DNA of 64,000 nucleotides. Origin: JBBRSD01 sp038245725. Its GTDB lineage: Bacteria > Actinomycetota > Coriobacteriia > Anaerosomatales > JAAXUF01. The notes under the pieces are model-generated. The model had not been told where the DNA came from. It made no database searches and saw only the letters and a list, made by a program, of their open reading frames with translations. Each line of letters opens with the position of its first letter. Position 1 is the stretch's first letter. The stretch spans positions 175,850 to 239,849 of the forward strand of contig JBBRSD010000003.1 of the NCBI GenBank assembly GCA_038245725.1, given 5' to 3'. The position numbers were made by a program, and so were the translations under genes. This document shows positions 22,553 to 30,695 of this stretch, piece by piece.

Positions 22553-23525
22553 TGCCGTCCTCGCCGCGCTGCGAAGTGCGGGCGTCGCGGGAGTGAGCGG
22601 CGAAGCGCTTGCGCGCGAGTTCGGCATCAGCCGCGTTGCTATCGGCAAGCACGTCTCGGCGCTGCGCGATGCAGGCTACGAGATCGAGGCCGAGCCCGGT
22701 GTAGGCTACCGGCTGCTGGCCGCTCCGGATCGGCCGCTCCCTGCCGAGATCATGCCGCTGCTTCGCGAGGCGGCCTGGATGACGCTTCTCGGTGGGGGCG
22801 AAACCGGGTCGACGAACGACGACGCCCGCGCTCTGGCTCGGGATGGTGCACCCGAAGGCACGGTGGTGCTGGCGTCGAGGCAGACGGCTGGGCGCGGCCG
22901 CATGGGACGCACGTGGGACTCGCCGGAAGGCGGCGCGTACTTCTCGGCGATTCTGCGGCCGGCGGTTGCGCCGAGTGAGGTCGCTCCGCTCGCGCTTGTG
23001 ATCGCGCTGGGCATCGCGCGCGGGCTAGCCGAGCATCTGCGCGTCGACGTGGGACTCAAATGGCCCAACGACGTGCAGCTTTCCCGCGGCAAGCTCTCCG
23101 GCGTGCTGCTCGAGATGGCCGCCGAGAGCGACCGCGTCGACTGGGTCGTCGTTGGCGTTGGGCTCAACGTGCGGTGCCCGGCCGAGCTCAAGCGACCTGC
23201 GGTCGCCGCTCTCGACGACGCGGTGCCGGGGCTGCGTATCGCTCCTGCGGTCGCGGCCGCCCTCGAAGGCATCGCGGCGACGTATGCCGAGTGGACCGCG
23301 AGCGGTTTCGCGCCGATGCGTGCCGAATACGAGTCGCGTTCCACGCTCGTCGGGCGAGCGGTGACCGTCAGTGACATGACCGGCGCCGTGTGCGCGAGCG
23401 GGACGGTGATGGGAATCGACGACAATGGGCGCCTGCTCGTGGCCACGCTCGGCGGCGTCGAGGCGATCTCCGCGGGTGAGGTCACGCTGCGAGAATCGTC
23501 GTCTGGACGCGGATTCGGCGCTTGA
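22539..23525 (+). CDS. birA: Bifunctional biotin-protein ligase / biotin repressor
   Basis: Attaches biotin to carboxylase carrier proteins and acts as a biotin-responsive repressor. 328 residues. The N-terminal 60 residues are a winged helix-turn-helix (GVSGEALAREFGISRVAIGKHVSALRDAGY), so it is a class II BirA. The catalytic part has STNDDARAL, the biotinyl-AMP loop SRQTAGRGRMGRTW, KWPNDV and GKLSGVLLEM, and a C-terminal SH3-like domain. A BirA-type operator lies 22 bases after its stop, in front of bioY, which supports the repressor role. Confidence 0.95.
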   Translation: MTTRDAVLAALRSAGVAGVSGEALAREFGISRVAIGKHVSALRDAGYEIEAEPGVGYRLLAAPDRPLPAEIMPLLREAAWMTLLGGGETGSTNDDARALARDGAPEGTVVLASRQTAGRGRMGRTWDSPEGGAYFSAILRPAVAPSEVAPLALVIALGIARGLAEHLRVDVGLKWPNDVQLSRGKLSGVLLEMAAESDRVDWVVVGVGLNVRCPAELKRPAVAALDDAVPGLRIAPAVAAALEGIAATYAEWTASGFAPMRAEYESRSTLVGRAVTVSDMTGAVCASGTVMGIDDNGRLLVATLGGVEAISAGEVTLRESSSGRGFGA

Positions 23526-23546
23526 CCGCTTGTGCGCCTCCAGCTA

Positions 23547-23578
23547 CCGTAAACCGCTAACGTCAGACGAGTTTACGG
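23547..23578 (+). promoter_or_regulatory. BirA operator upstream of bioY
   Basis: Perfect inverted repeat CCGTAAAC-N16-GTTTACGG, ending 10 bases before the bioY start. The known BirA site is TTGTAAACC-N14/15-GGTTTACAA, so the core GTAAAC/GTTTAC and the spacing match exactly. The adjacent birA gene encodes a DNA-binding BirA. Binding here would also hide the bioY ribosome start region from transcription. Confidence 0.9.
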
Positions 23579-23588
23579 AGCTGCCCGC

Positions 23589-24155
23589 ATGCCGAACGCC
23601 AACGAACATCCCCGCTCGTCCCGCCGCACGCGCGACATGGTCGCTGCAGCGCTCATAACCGCGCTCATGGCGGCGAGCGGGTGGATCTCGCTTCCTATCG
23701 GCGCCGTCCCCATCACCCTGCAGACGTTTGTCGTGGCGCTCGCGGCGATGCTTCTACCCGCCGGCTGGGCCGCAGGGTCGATGGCGCTCTACGTGGCGCT
23801 GGGCGCTGCCGGTGTGCCGGTGTTCGCGGGGGGGCACGCGGGTCTCGGCGTCGTAGCGGGGCCGACCGGCGGCTACCTGATCGGCTTCATCCTCGCCGCG
23901 GGTGCAGGAGCGCTCCTGCGCGCAGGCATAAAGCGGGTCGGTGCGCCGCAGCTCGAAGCCGACACGGCGGCGAGCATCGTGCTTCTGGCGATCGTCTACG
24001 CGGTCGGCGCGGCCTGGCTGGCGGCATCGCTCCACATGCCGCTCGCGAAGGCCGCGCTCGTAGGAATCGTTCCGTTCCTGGTGGGCGATGCGATCAAGGT
24101 CGCGGTGGCGATCGCGGTGGCGATGGGCGTGCGCAAGGCCGGCGTGGGGCGCTAG
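23589..24155 (+). CDS. bioY: Biotin ECF transporter S component BioY
   Basis: Membrane biotin-binding component, 188 residues with about six hydrophobic helices. Family motifs: MAASGWISLPIGAVPITLQTF, LYVALGAAGVPVFAGGHAG and GPTGGYLIGF. No bioM/bioN energising genes are adjacent, so it either uses shared ECF components or works alone as some BioY proteins do. No biotin biosynthesis genes occur in the window, which fits uptake controlled by BirA at the operator just upstream. Confidence 0.96.
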   Translation: MPNANEHPRSSRRTRDMVAAALITALMAASGWISLPIGAVPITLQTFVVALAAMLLPAGWAAGSMALYVALGAAGVPVFAGGHAGLGVVAGPTGGYLIGFILAAGAGALLRAGIKRVGAPQLEADTAASIVLLAIVYAVGAAWLAASLHMPLAKAALVGIVPFLVGDAIKVAVAIAVAMGVRKAGVGR

Positions 24156-24173
24156 CAGCTCGCCGGCCTTGCG
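24132..24173. terminator. Bidirectional terminator between bioY and the histidine kinase
   Basis: Perfect 13-bp inverted repeat CGCAAGGCCGGCG / CGCCGGCCTTGCG with a 16-base loop. The bioY stop codon (24153-24155) lies inside the loop. The downstream kinase gene converges on it (stop at 24192), so it may serve both strands. No T tract is present. Confidence 0.6.
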
Positions 24174-24191
24174 ACCGAGCAGCGCAACCGA

Positions 24192-25274
24192 CTAGCTCTC
24201 GACTGAGCGTTCGCTCTCGGGCGTCTCGGCTTCCGCAGTCTCATCGGCGGGTAGCGCGGGCAGCGTGACCCGCATGCGCGCGCCACCTTCGGGGATGTTC
24301 GCTGCTTCGATGCTGCCGCCGTGAGCCGTGACGATCGCGCGAACGATCGCGAGGCCGAGACCCGCTCCGCCGCCGCTCACGCGCGTGCGGCTCGAATCGG
24401 CGCGGTAGAAGCGGTCGAAGAGACGCGGCAGGTCGGCCTCGGGGATTCCCGGGCCGTCGTCGACCACCGAAAGCAGCGCGCGATCGCCCTCGGCGGTGAG
24501 TTCGACCTGCACGTGGCCCCCGGCTCCCACGATGCGGCTCGCGTTATCGACGAGGTTCGTGACGACTTGCTGCAGCCGGTCCACATCGCCGAGAACCATC
24601 GGCGCGCGCCCGTTGACGGTGAGCGTGACCTCGCGGTCCTCGAGCAGCGGCTCGAGCATCGCGGCCGCGCGATCGGCGGCGAGCCGCAGGTCGACGTGGC
24701 TGATCGGCAGCTCGCCGGTCGCGCCTTCGATGCGCTGCAGGGTGAGCAGGTCGTTTGCGAGCCGCCCGAGCCGCTCGGCTTCGAGCGCGATCGTCGAGAG
24801 GAAGCGCTGCTGGTCGTCGGCGTTCACGTCGCCGTCGAGCAGCGTCTCCGCCGCTCCGCGGATGGCCGTGAGCGGTGTGCGTAGCTCGTGGCTCACGTCG
24901 CTGACGAACTGCGTCTTGCGGCGCTCCTCACGCTTGAGTTCGGTGAGCGCAGAGTCTACCTGGCCGGCCATCTGGTTGAACGCCTCGGCGACGATGCGCG
25001 TTTCGCGAGGACCGTCGGTGGCCGCGCGCGCCGAGCGGTTTCCCGAGGCGAACGCGGTCGCCGACACGCCGAGACGCCCGAGCGGCGCCATGAACGTGCG
25101 CGCGATGACGCGGCCGACGAGCCACGCGGCGACGGTGACAGCGACGATGATCGCCGCGAGTATCGGCAGTGGAAGCTTGGGAGCGACGATCCACGCGCCG
25201 GCCACGGCAAGAGCACCGAGCGCCGCGAACGCAGCGAGTGTCAGAGCGATGCGGGTGCGAAGCGCGCTGCGCAT
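24192..25274 (-). CDS. Membrane sensor histidine kinase (HAMP-HisKA-HATPase)
   Basis: Sensor kinase of 360 residues. Two closely spaced N-terminal hydrophobic segments (about 8-30 and 36-55) leave almost no external sensor loop, so the signal may be sensed in or at the membrane. A HAMP-like region follows, then the phosphoacceptor in FVSDVSHELRTPLTAIRG, an N box LVDNASRI, G boxes DDGPGIP and GGGAGLGLAIV. The acidic C-terminal tail (ADETAEAETPESE) is extra. It follows its response regulator by 16 bases in the same transcript. Confidence 0.9.
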   Translation of the reverse strand: MRSALRTRIALTLAAFAALGALAVAGAWIVAPKLPLPILAAIIVAVTVAAWLVGRVIARTFMAPLGRLGVSATAFASGNRSARAATDGPRETRIVAEAFNQMAGQVDSALTELKREERRKTQFVSDVSHELRTPLTAIRGAAETLLDGDVNADDQQRFLSTIALEAERLGRLANDLLTLQRIEGATGELPISHVDLRLAADRAAAMLEPLLEDREVTLTVNGRAPMVLGDVDRLQQVVTNLVDNASRIVGAGGHVQVELTAEGDRALLSVVDDGPGIPEADLPRLFDRFYRADSSRTRVSGGGAGLGLAIVRAIVTAHGGSIEAANIPEGGARMRVTLPALPADETAEAETPESERSVES

Positions 25275-25290
25275 GGGGGCGGCAGCCAGC

Positions 25291-25995
25291 TCAGGCCACG
25301 CGGAAGCGGTAGCCGTAGCCGCGCACCGTCTCGACGAGCGCGGGGTCGACGCCGGCTGCTTCGAGCTTGTCGCGCAGCCGCTTCACGTGCGTGTCGACCG
25401 TCTTGGTCTCGACGAGGAATTCCCAGCCCCACGCCTCTCGCAGCAGCTGGTCGCGCGAGAGCACCTTGCCGCCGTGCTTCATAAGGCACGCGAGGAGCTC
25501 GAACTCGCGCGGCGTGAGGTCGATGAGCGTGTCGCCGGCGGTCGCGCTGTGCGCAGCCTCGTCGAGCACCACGCCCGCAATCTCGATGTGTTCGCCCGCG
25601 ATGCCGGACTCGCGCGTGCCGCTCGGGGCTCGACGTAGCAGCGCTTTGACGCGCGCGGTGAGCTCGCGGACGCCGAACGGCTTCGCGAGGTAGTCGTCGC
25701 CGCCGATCTCGAGGCCCACGACCTTGTCGAGCTCGGTGTCACGTGCCGAGAGGAACAGCACCGGCACGCTCGACTTGGCTCGCAGCCGACGGCAGACTTC
25801 GTAGCCGTCGATACCGGGAAGCATCACGTCGAGCACGACGAGGTCGAACGCGGTCGTATCGGCGAGGGCGAGGGCGTCGTCACCGTTCGCCGCGACAGTT
25901 ACGTCGTAGCCCTCTTTGCGCAGGTTGTAGCTGACGAACTCGGTGATGGACGCTTCGTCATCGACGACGAGGATCTTGGTGGGAGTCTCGGACAC
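25291..25995 (-). CDS. OmpR/PhoB-family response regulator
   Basis: Transcription factor of 234 residues. The receiver has VVDDEASI, phosphoacceptor Asp in LVVLDVMLPG, and GGDDYLAKPF with the conserved Lys. The C-terminal winged helix has LTPREFELLACLMKHGGKVLSRDQLL and TVDTHVKRLRDKLE, ending YGYRF. It is upstream of the HAMP kinase in the same operon. The pair is divergent from coaX. Confidence 0.94.
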   Translation of the reverse strand: MSETPTKILVVDDEASITEFVSYNLRKEGYDVTVAANGDDALALADTTAFDLVVLDVMLPGIDGYEVCRRLRAKSSVPVLFLSARDTELDKVVGLEIGGDDYLAKPFGVRELTARVKALLRRAPSGTRESGIAGEHIEIAGVVLDEAAHSATAGDTLIDLTPREFELLACLMKHGGKVLSRDQLLREAWGWEFLVETKTVDTHVKRLRDKLEAAGVDPALVETVRGYGYRFRVA

Positions 25996-26169
25996 GGGGA
26001 AGCCTCCTGATGGGTCGGGGCTAGGGTCGATCTCGCTGGTAGAAGCTCGGCGAGGCCGACGGCCTTGCTAGTAGCGGGTGTCTCGGCCGATGATAGCACC
26101 GGCTGCGGAGCGACCATGCCCGCGTCACCGTGCCGTGAAGAACTCCTACCCTTCGGAGGGGATTCGCCC

Positions 26170-26934
26170 ATGCTGCTCGCTGTTGACGTCGGCAACACCC
26201 AGACCGTCCTCGGCCTCTTCGCCGAGAAGAGACTCGCCGGCCACTGGCGCATCTCGACCAACGCCTCGCTCACCGCCGACGAGCTGCGCGTCAAAGTCGC
26301 CGGTCTGCTCGCTCTCGACGGGCTGTCTTGGGACGACGTCGCGAGCGTGATCCTCGCCTCTGTCGTGCCGCGAGTGACCGCAGCCTGGGAGGATCTCGTC
26401 GCCGCCTCGTGCGACTGCGACATCATGGAGGTCGGGCCGGGGCTCAAGACGGGCATGCCGATTAAGTACGACAACCCGCACGAGGTGGGCGCTGACCGCA
26501 TCGTCAATGGCGTCGCTGCGTACGCGCGCGTGGGCGGGCCGGTCGTTATCGTCGACTTCGGCACGGCGACCACCATCGATGTCATCGACGCGAGCGGCGC
26601 CTACCTCGGCGGCGCGATCGCGCCGGGCGTGGAGACGAGTGCCGAGGCGCTCTTCACAAAGGCCGCGCGCCTCTCCAAGGTCGACCTCGAGCCGCCGAGC
26701 GCGGTGATCGGCACGAACACGCGCATGAGCGTGCAGGCCGGGCTGCTGCTCGGCGAAGCGGCGATGGTCGATGGGCTCGTGCGGCGCACGTGGAGCGAGC
26801 TGGGCACCGAGACGCCGGTCATCGCGACCGGAGGCCTCGCCGAGCGCATGGCGACGTTGTGCGACACGATCACCGAGGTCGACATGGACCTGACGCTGAC
26901 GGGTCTGCTGATGATCTTCGAGCGGAACCGGTAA
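26170..26934 (+). CDS. coaX: Type III pantothenate kinase
   Basis: Phosphorylates pantothenate in the first step of CoA synthesis; type III enzymes are not inhibited by CoA. 254 residues; ATG 26170 has GGAGGGG upstream. ASKHA-fold motifs: LLAVDVGNTQTVLGLF, GADRIVNGVAAYARVGG and VDFGTATTIDVID. It links functionally to panB-panC at 16-18 kb in this window. It converges with the CCA-adding enzyme gene, leaving 54 bases between stops. Confidence 0.96.
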   Translation: MLLAVDVGNTQTVLGLFAEKRLAGHWRISTNASLTADELRVKVAGLLALDGLSWDDVASVILASVVPRVTAAWEDLVAASCDCDIMEVGPGLKTGMPIKYDNPHEVGADRIVNGVAAYARVGGPVVIVDFGTATTIDVIDASGAYLGGAIAPGVETSAEALFTKAARLSKVDLEPPSAVIGTNTRMSVQAGLLLGEAAMVDGLVRRTWSELGTETPVIATGGLAERMATLCDTITEVDMDLTLTGLLMIFERNR

Positions 26935-26988
26935 CGGTCGGTGGCCGCGGACGGTCGCGGTGCCGAGATGGACGCCGCAGGCTGCCAA

Positions 26989-28008
26989 TCAGTCGCGGGG
27001 GCTCGCCGGCTTCGCCGCCGCATCCGCCTCACGCAGCGGGCTCGTCTCGAGCAGGTGGTCGCGCACGAGCTCGCGGACGTCTTCTCGCCGCTGTTTGGAC
27101 CACTTGAGGTAGAGCGCGAGGCGCTCGACCAGCTCGACACCGAGCACGTCGTGCTTCACGTAGGTGCTGCGGTCAGGCTTCTCGGTGCGCACGAAGGGCT
27201 TGGCGATGTCGTGCAGGAGGGCCGCCCAACGTAGCGTGACGTCGGGCGGAGTTGCTTCGACGACGCCCACGGTGTGCTCGAACAGGGTGCGGTCGTGGTA
27301 GGGCGAGTTCTGCTCGTAGCCAACCTGCAGCTCGAGTTCGGGGAGCATGAAACGCAGCAGCCCGGTCGCCGCGAGCAGCTCGAGCCCGTAGACGACGCTC
27401 TTTCCCACGATCAGCTTGTCGAGCTCGATCATCCAGCGCTCTCGGGCGACGTGCAGGATGCGGTGCGCGTAACGTTCCATGCCGCTCGTGGTGGCGGGCT
27501 CCACCGAGAAGCCCAGCTGCGACGCGAACCGAGCCGCGCGAAGCATCCGCAGCGGGTCTTCCTTGAAGCGCTCGCGCGGATTGCCCACAGCGCGGATGAC
27601 GCGTGCCTCGATGTCGGCCCGGCCGCCGAACAGGTCGATGATCTCCTCGCCCTGCATCGCGATGGCGTTGATCGTGAAGTCGCGACGGGCGAGATCTGCC
27701 GCGAGGTCGTCAAGGAATACGACGTCGGGCTTGCGGGTGTCGTCCGGATAGACCTCCGAACGAAACGTGGTCACTTCGACGACGCGGCCGTCGGCCTTGA
27801 ACCCCACGGTGCCGTACTTCTTCCCCACGAGATACGGCCTGCGTCCGGCCGCACGTACCGCCGCCTCGATGCGGTCGGGCGTAAGCGGCGTCGTGAAGTC
27901 GTAGTCGCTGCACTCGCGCTCCATGAGGACGTCGCGAACCGAGCCGCCTACCATGTAGACGGGATCGACAACAGCCGAGACAGCCTTGTAGACCTCGAAC
28001 GCTTCCAC
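26989..28008 (-). CDS. CCA tRNA nucleotidyltransferase, HD-domain class
   Basis: Adds or repairs the 3' CCA end of tRNAs. Class II nucleotidyltransferase motifs: YMVGGSVRDVLM, the metal-binding SDYDF, the RRDFTINAIAM block, and GNPRERFKEDPLRMLRAARF. A C-terminal HD domain shows LLHDIAKPF. The start is uncertain: GTG 28008 has an AAGGG site and gives 339 residues; ATG 28107 would give 372 residues but begins in the promoter region of the divergent gene. A CCA adder is not strictly needed for the tRNA-Ala in this window, whose CCA is encoded. A poly(A) polymerase role cannot be excluded. Confidence 0.88.
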   Translation of the reverse strand: MEAFEVYKAVSAVVDPVYMVGGSVRDVLMERECSDYDFTTPLTPDRIEAAVRAAGRRPYLVGKKYGTVGFKADGRVVEVTTFRSEVYPDDTRKPDVVFLDDLAADLARRDFTINAIAMQGEEIIDLFGGRADIEARVIRAVGNPRERFKEDPLRMLRAARFASQLGFSVEPATTSGMERYAHRILHVARERWMIELDKLIVGKSVVYGLELLAATGLLRFMLPELELQVGYEQNSPYHDRTLFEHTVGVVEATPPDVTLRWAALLHDIAKPFVRTEKPDRSTYVKHDVLGVELVERLALYLKWSKQRREDVRELVRDHLLETSPLREADAAAKPASPRD

Positions 28009-28091
28009 GGGGAGCCCTTCGTCGCCGGTCCCACGATGAACGATACCCGAGAGCGGCGCCAAGCGGGCATATCGCGCTCGCCGGGCTCGCG

Positions 28092-28121
28092 TATACTCGG
28101 CGTGCACAGGGGTGTGTGCAC
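28092..28121 (+). promoter_or_regulatory. Promoter with palindromic operator-like site
   Basis: A -10 element TATACT (28092-28097) is followed by the inverted repeat GTGCACA-N6-TGTGCAC (28102-28121), which would cover the transcription start. The first gene downstream encodes an HTH protein, so autoregulation is a natural inference. No direct evidence beyond sequence. Confidence 0.5.
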
Positions 28122-28151
28122 ACGCGAAGTCGGTGAGGGAGGACTCGGGGG

Positions 28152-28766
28152 TTGAAGCTCTTTCGCATCGGCGACAAGGTCGTGAGCGAGCACAAGCTCC
28201 ACGACGCCATCGCCGCGATCCTTGAGGACCGCGAGGCGGGCGCCACGCAGCAAGACGTCGCCAAGAGCCACGGCGTCCAGCGCTCCTTCGTGAGCTTCCT
28301 CGAGACGCTCGGTGAGGTCCGCAAGGGCAACCGCATCGCGCTCGTGGGCTTCCCCATCGCCAATGCCGCCGAAGTCAAAGCACTCGCCGAGAAGTACGCG
28401 CTCGACTTCGTGCTCGTGCTCTCCCAAGAGGAGCGCGAGAGCATCGAGTCCGGCGAGGTGACGACGGTATTCAACACGCTCCTCGAGACCGTCGCCACGC
28501 TGCGCGATTACGACACGCTTGTCCTGCTCGCCAGCGACTGGCGGATCAAGACGATGGAGAAGATCCTCGGCACCGAGGTCGTCGGGATTCCCCTCGGCGC
28601 GTCACCACTCCGCGAAGCGGTCACCGTCGATCTCGCCATGCTCGAGCAGGTTCTGTCCGGCGTCATGTCCGCTCGGTCGGGCCACGGCTCGACGAGCCGC
28701 GGGGGCGCCGCGTTGCGCGCCGCCGAGCAACTCAGCAGGAGGTGGCAGCCATCAAAGAAGTCGTGA
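28152..28766 (+). CDS. HTH-containing regulator-like protein of unknown function
   Basis: 204 residues, TTG start behind GGGAGGA. Residues about 16-55 form a predicted helix-turn-helix (LEDREAGATQQDVAKSHGVQRSFVSFLETLGEV). The rest is a Rossmann-like alternation (RIALVGFPIANAAEVKALAE, DFVLVLSQEER, TLVLLASDWRIKTMEKIL) ending in a basic, Gly/Ser-rich tail. I recall similar proteins in Clostridia paired with the type of gene that follows, annotated only as transcriptional regulators. Its last bases overlap the next gene, so the pair is co-transcribed. The ligand and targets are unknown. Confidence 0.75.
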   Translation: MKLFRIGDKVVSEHKLHDAIAAILEDREAGATQQDVAKSHGVQRSFVSFLETLGEVRKGNRIALVGFPIANAAEVKALAEKYALDFVLVLSQEERESIESGEVTTVFNTLLETVATLRDYDTLVLLASDWRIKTMEKILGTEVVGIPLGASPLREAVTVDLAMLEQVLSGVMSARSGHGSTSRGGAALRAAEQLSRRWQPSKKS

Positions 28767-29671
28767 GCGTATCGATCGGCTCGTCGAGCCGAGACCACGA
28801 GGTCCAGATCGATCTTCTCGGCGAGCAGTTCAAGATCCGCCGAGAAGGCTACGACGGCGACTTCGAGAAAGCCGCCGCGCGCTTCGCCGAACTCGACGGC
28901 AAGGTGGCGGCGATGGGCATGGGTGGCATCGACGGGTACCTGCGCGCCGACGGTCGCAAGTACTTCTTCCGAGACGCCAAGCGGCTCGTGCGTGACGTGC
29001 ACATCTCGCCGGTCGTCGATGGCAGCGGCCTGAAAGGACCGGTCGAAGGCTCGACCATCGAATACCTGCAGCGCGAACACGGGCTCGACTTCCGAGGCAA
29101 GAAGACGCTCATGACGTCGGCGGTCGACCGCTGGGGGATGGCCGAGGCCCTCCAGAATGCGGGCACCGAGCAGTGGTTCGGCGACCTGTTCTACGCGCTC
29201 GACCTGCCCATCATCGTCAAGCGCTGGTCGACGCTGCGCACGCTCGTGCACATCCTGACGCCGCTCGTCGTCCAGCTGCCGTTCTCGCTGCTCTATCCCA
29301 CCGGCGAGTCGCAGGACGAGAGCCCCAAGCCCAACGCGAAGGCCGCCGAGCTGTACGCGTGGGCAGACATCATCGGCGGCGACTGGATCTACGTGCGCAA
29401 GTACATGCCCGAGGACATGCGCGGCAAGTGGATCATCACGAACACGACCACGCCCGCGGACGTGGAGCTGTGCCGAGAGCGGGGCGTGGAGCTGCTCGTG
29501 ACGTCGACACCGCGCCTCAATGGCCGCTCCTTCGGCACGAACGTCATCGAGGCGACTATGGTCGCGCTCGACAACGCGCAGGGCGAGCTGTCGCCGGAGC
29601 GCTACCGCGAACTGCTCGACAGCGTGGGCTTCACCCCCGACGTCCTGTGGCTGCAGAAAGCCGCAGGTTAG
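28742..29671 (+). CDS. Conserved protein of the type labelled 'quinate 5-dehydrogenase'; function unknown
   Basis: About 309 residues, probably cytoplasmic. Recognisable conserved blocks are VSVSIGSSSRDHEV, AAMGMGGIDGYL, SPVVDGSGLKG, VDRWGMAEAL, GDWIYVRKYMPEDMRGK and RLNGRSFGTNVIEA. These match, from memory, Clostridial proteins annotated as quinate 5-dehydrogenase, but I see no typical GxGxxG dehydrogenase motif, so that name should not be trusted. The start is unclear: GTG 28742 touches its AGGAG with no spacing, GTG 28763 gives a GTGA overlap with the HTH gene, and an ATC at 28751 has ideal spacing from AGGAGG. Confidence 0.75.
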   Translation: MAAIKEVVSVSIGSSSRDHEVQIDLLGEQFKIRREGYDGDFEKAAARFAELDGKVAAMGMGGIDGYLRADGRKYFFRDAKRLVRDVHISPVVDGSGLKGPVEGSTIEYLQREHGLDFRGKKTLMTSAVDRWGMAEALQNAGTEQWFGDLFYALDLPIIVKRWSTLRTLVHILTPLVVQLPFSLLYPTGESQDESPKPNAKAAELYAWADIIGGDWIYVRKYMPEDMRGKWIITNTTTPADVELCRERGVELLVTSTPRLNGRSFGTNVIEATMVALDNAQGELSPERYRELLDSVGFTPDVLWLQKAAG

Positions 29672-29809
29672 CTGGCCAATGTTGGTCGGGATTGTGGTGA
29701 TGTCGTGCGCGCGGCCGCTCTGCAGAATGTCGGCGCGCCGTTTGCTCAAAACAGGCCCAGCACGAGCATCTTAAGGCGCGTTCATGGGTAGCGCCGGGCG
29801 GTCGTGCGG

Positions 29810-29818
29810 TGCTAATAT
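29810..29818 (+). promoter_or_regulatory. Candidate extended -10 promoter of the ccm cluster
   Basis: TGC-TAATAT, 121 bases before the ccmE start, with no clear -35. The interval 29672-29938 contains no gene that I can support; it holds this element and a CGGCCG-loop-CGGCCG hairpin just before the ccmE ribosome binding site. Confidence 0.45.
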
Positions 29819-29938
29819 CCGAATGTTCAGGCAAGCGGTTGAGAAGCGGTGCGCTACTGCACGAGTCTGTGTGCGGCAGCCTCTCTCACAAGTGCGCCCG
29901 GCCGTTTTGGCGGCCGTCTGCGCTAAGGAGTGAAGTAC

Positions 29939-30625
29939 GTGAATAAACGGGCTCGGGTGCGTCTGATCGGCGTGACGCTCGCGATACTGGTCGCGGTCGG
30001 CGCCATGGTGTACTACACGGGCGGCAAGCAGGGCGCCTACGAAGGCGACCTCGCTTCGGTGTCAAAGGACAGCTCGCTCGTCGGCAAGCAGGTCAAGGTC
30101 GGCGGCACGGTCGTCGCCGGCTCGTGGGACAAGCAGTCCAACCCGATGCGGTTCACCATCCGCGGGGAGAAGGACACGGCGCAAACCGGTCCCACGCTCA
30201 AGGTCGTCTACACCGGGACCGTGCCGGCGACATTCGGTGACGGCGTCGTTGCGATCGTGACCGGCAAGCTCGGTAGCGACGGCACGGTAGCCGCGACCGA
30301 TATGATCACGAAATGCCCGTCGAAGTATGAGTCGGCAACCGGGGCGACCCCCATCGCCGATCTCATCGGCAAGGGTGCGTCGATGGAAGGCAAGCCGGTG
30401 CGCACGACCGGTTACGTGAAGCCGGGTTCGATCGCATCGGTTGGGAGCGGCGACCGCTTCATCGCGGCGCAGAATCCCGACGGCAGTGGCACGACCATTC
30501 CGGTCACGTTCTCCGGCGTGCTGCCCAACGGCATGAAGGACGGCTCGCAGGTGGTCATGGGCGGGACGCTCTCGCAGGGCAAGTTCGTGGCGACGAGCGT
30601 GGCTCTGGAAGCCGCCCAGAAGTAG
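29939..30625 (+). CDS. ccmE: Cytochrome c maturation heme chaperone CcmE, Cys-type
   Basis: Membrane-anchored periplasmic-side heme chaperone: it carries heme covalently before transfer to apocytochrome. 228 residues. An N-terminal helix (RLIGVTLAILVAVGAMVYY) anchors it. The heme-binding position is Cys126 in CPSKY, giving a CxxxY motif instead of the HxxxY of classical CcmE. A second OB-like segment follows (GKPVRTTGYV to GGTLSQGKFVATS), making it longer than E. coli CcmE (159). GTG 29939 is chosen because AAGGAG lies 8 bases upstream. It is first of the ccm cluster. Confidence 0.9.
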   Translation: MNKRARVRLIGVTLAILVAVGAMVYYTGGKQGAYEGDLASVSKDSSLVGKQVKVGGTVVAGSWDKQSNPMRFTIRGEKDTAQTGPTLKVVYTGTVPATFGDGVVAIVTGKLGSDGTVAATDMITKCPSKYESATGATPIADLIGKGASMEGKPVRTTGYVKPGSIASVGSGDRFIAAQNPDGSGTTIPVTFSGVLPNGMKDGSQVVMGGTLSQGKFVATSVALEAAQK

Positions 30626-30637
30626 GTTGAACCAACG

Positions 30638-30662
30638 GTCGCGGCCAGAACCGGGCCGCGAC
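30638..30662 (+). terminator. Hairpin between ccmE and ccmF (possible attenuator)
   Basis: Perfect 9-bp stem GTCGCGGCC / GGCCGCGAC with a 7-base loop, then TTTCCCTG, 12 bases after the ccmE stop. The genes on both sides belong to one function, so it may give partial termination and raise ccmE relative to ccmF. Confidence 0.5.
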
Positions 30663-30695
30663 TTTCCCTGTCAGATGGCTGAACGGAGTCGGTGA

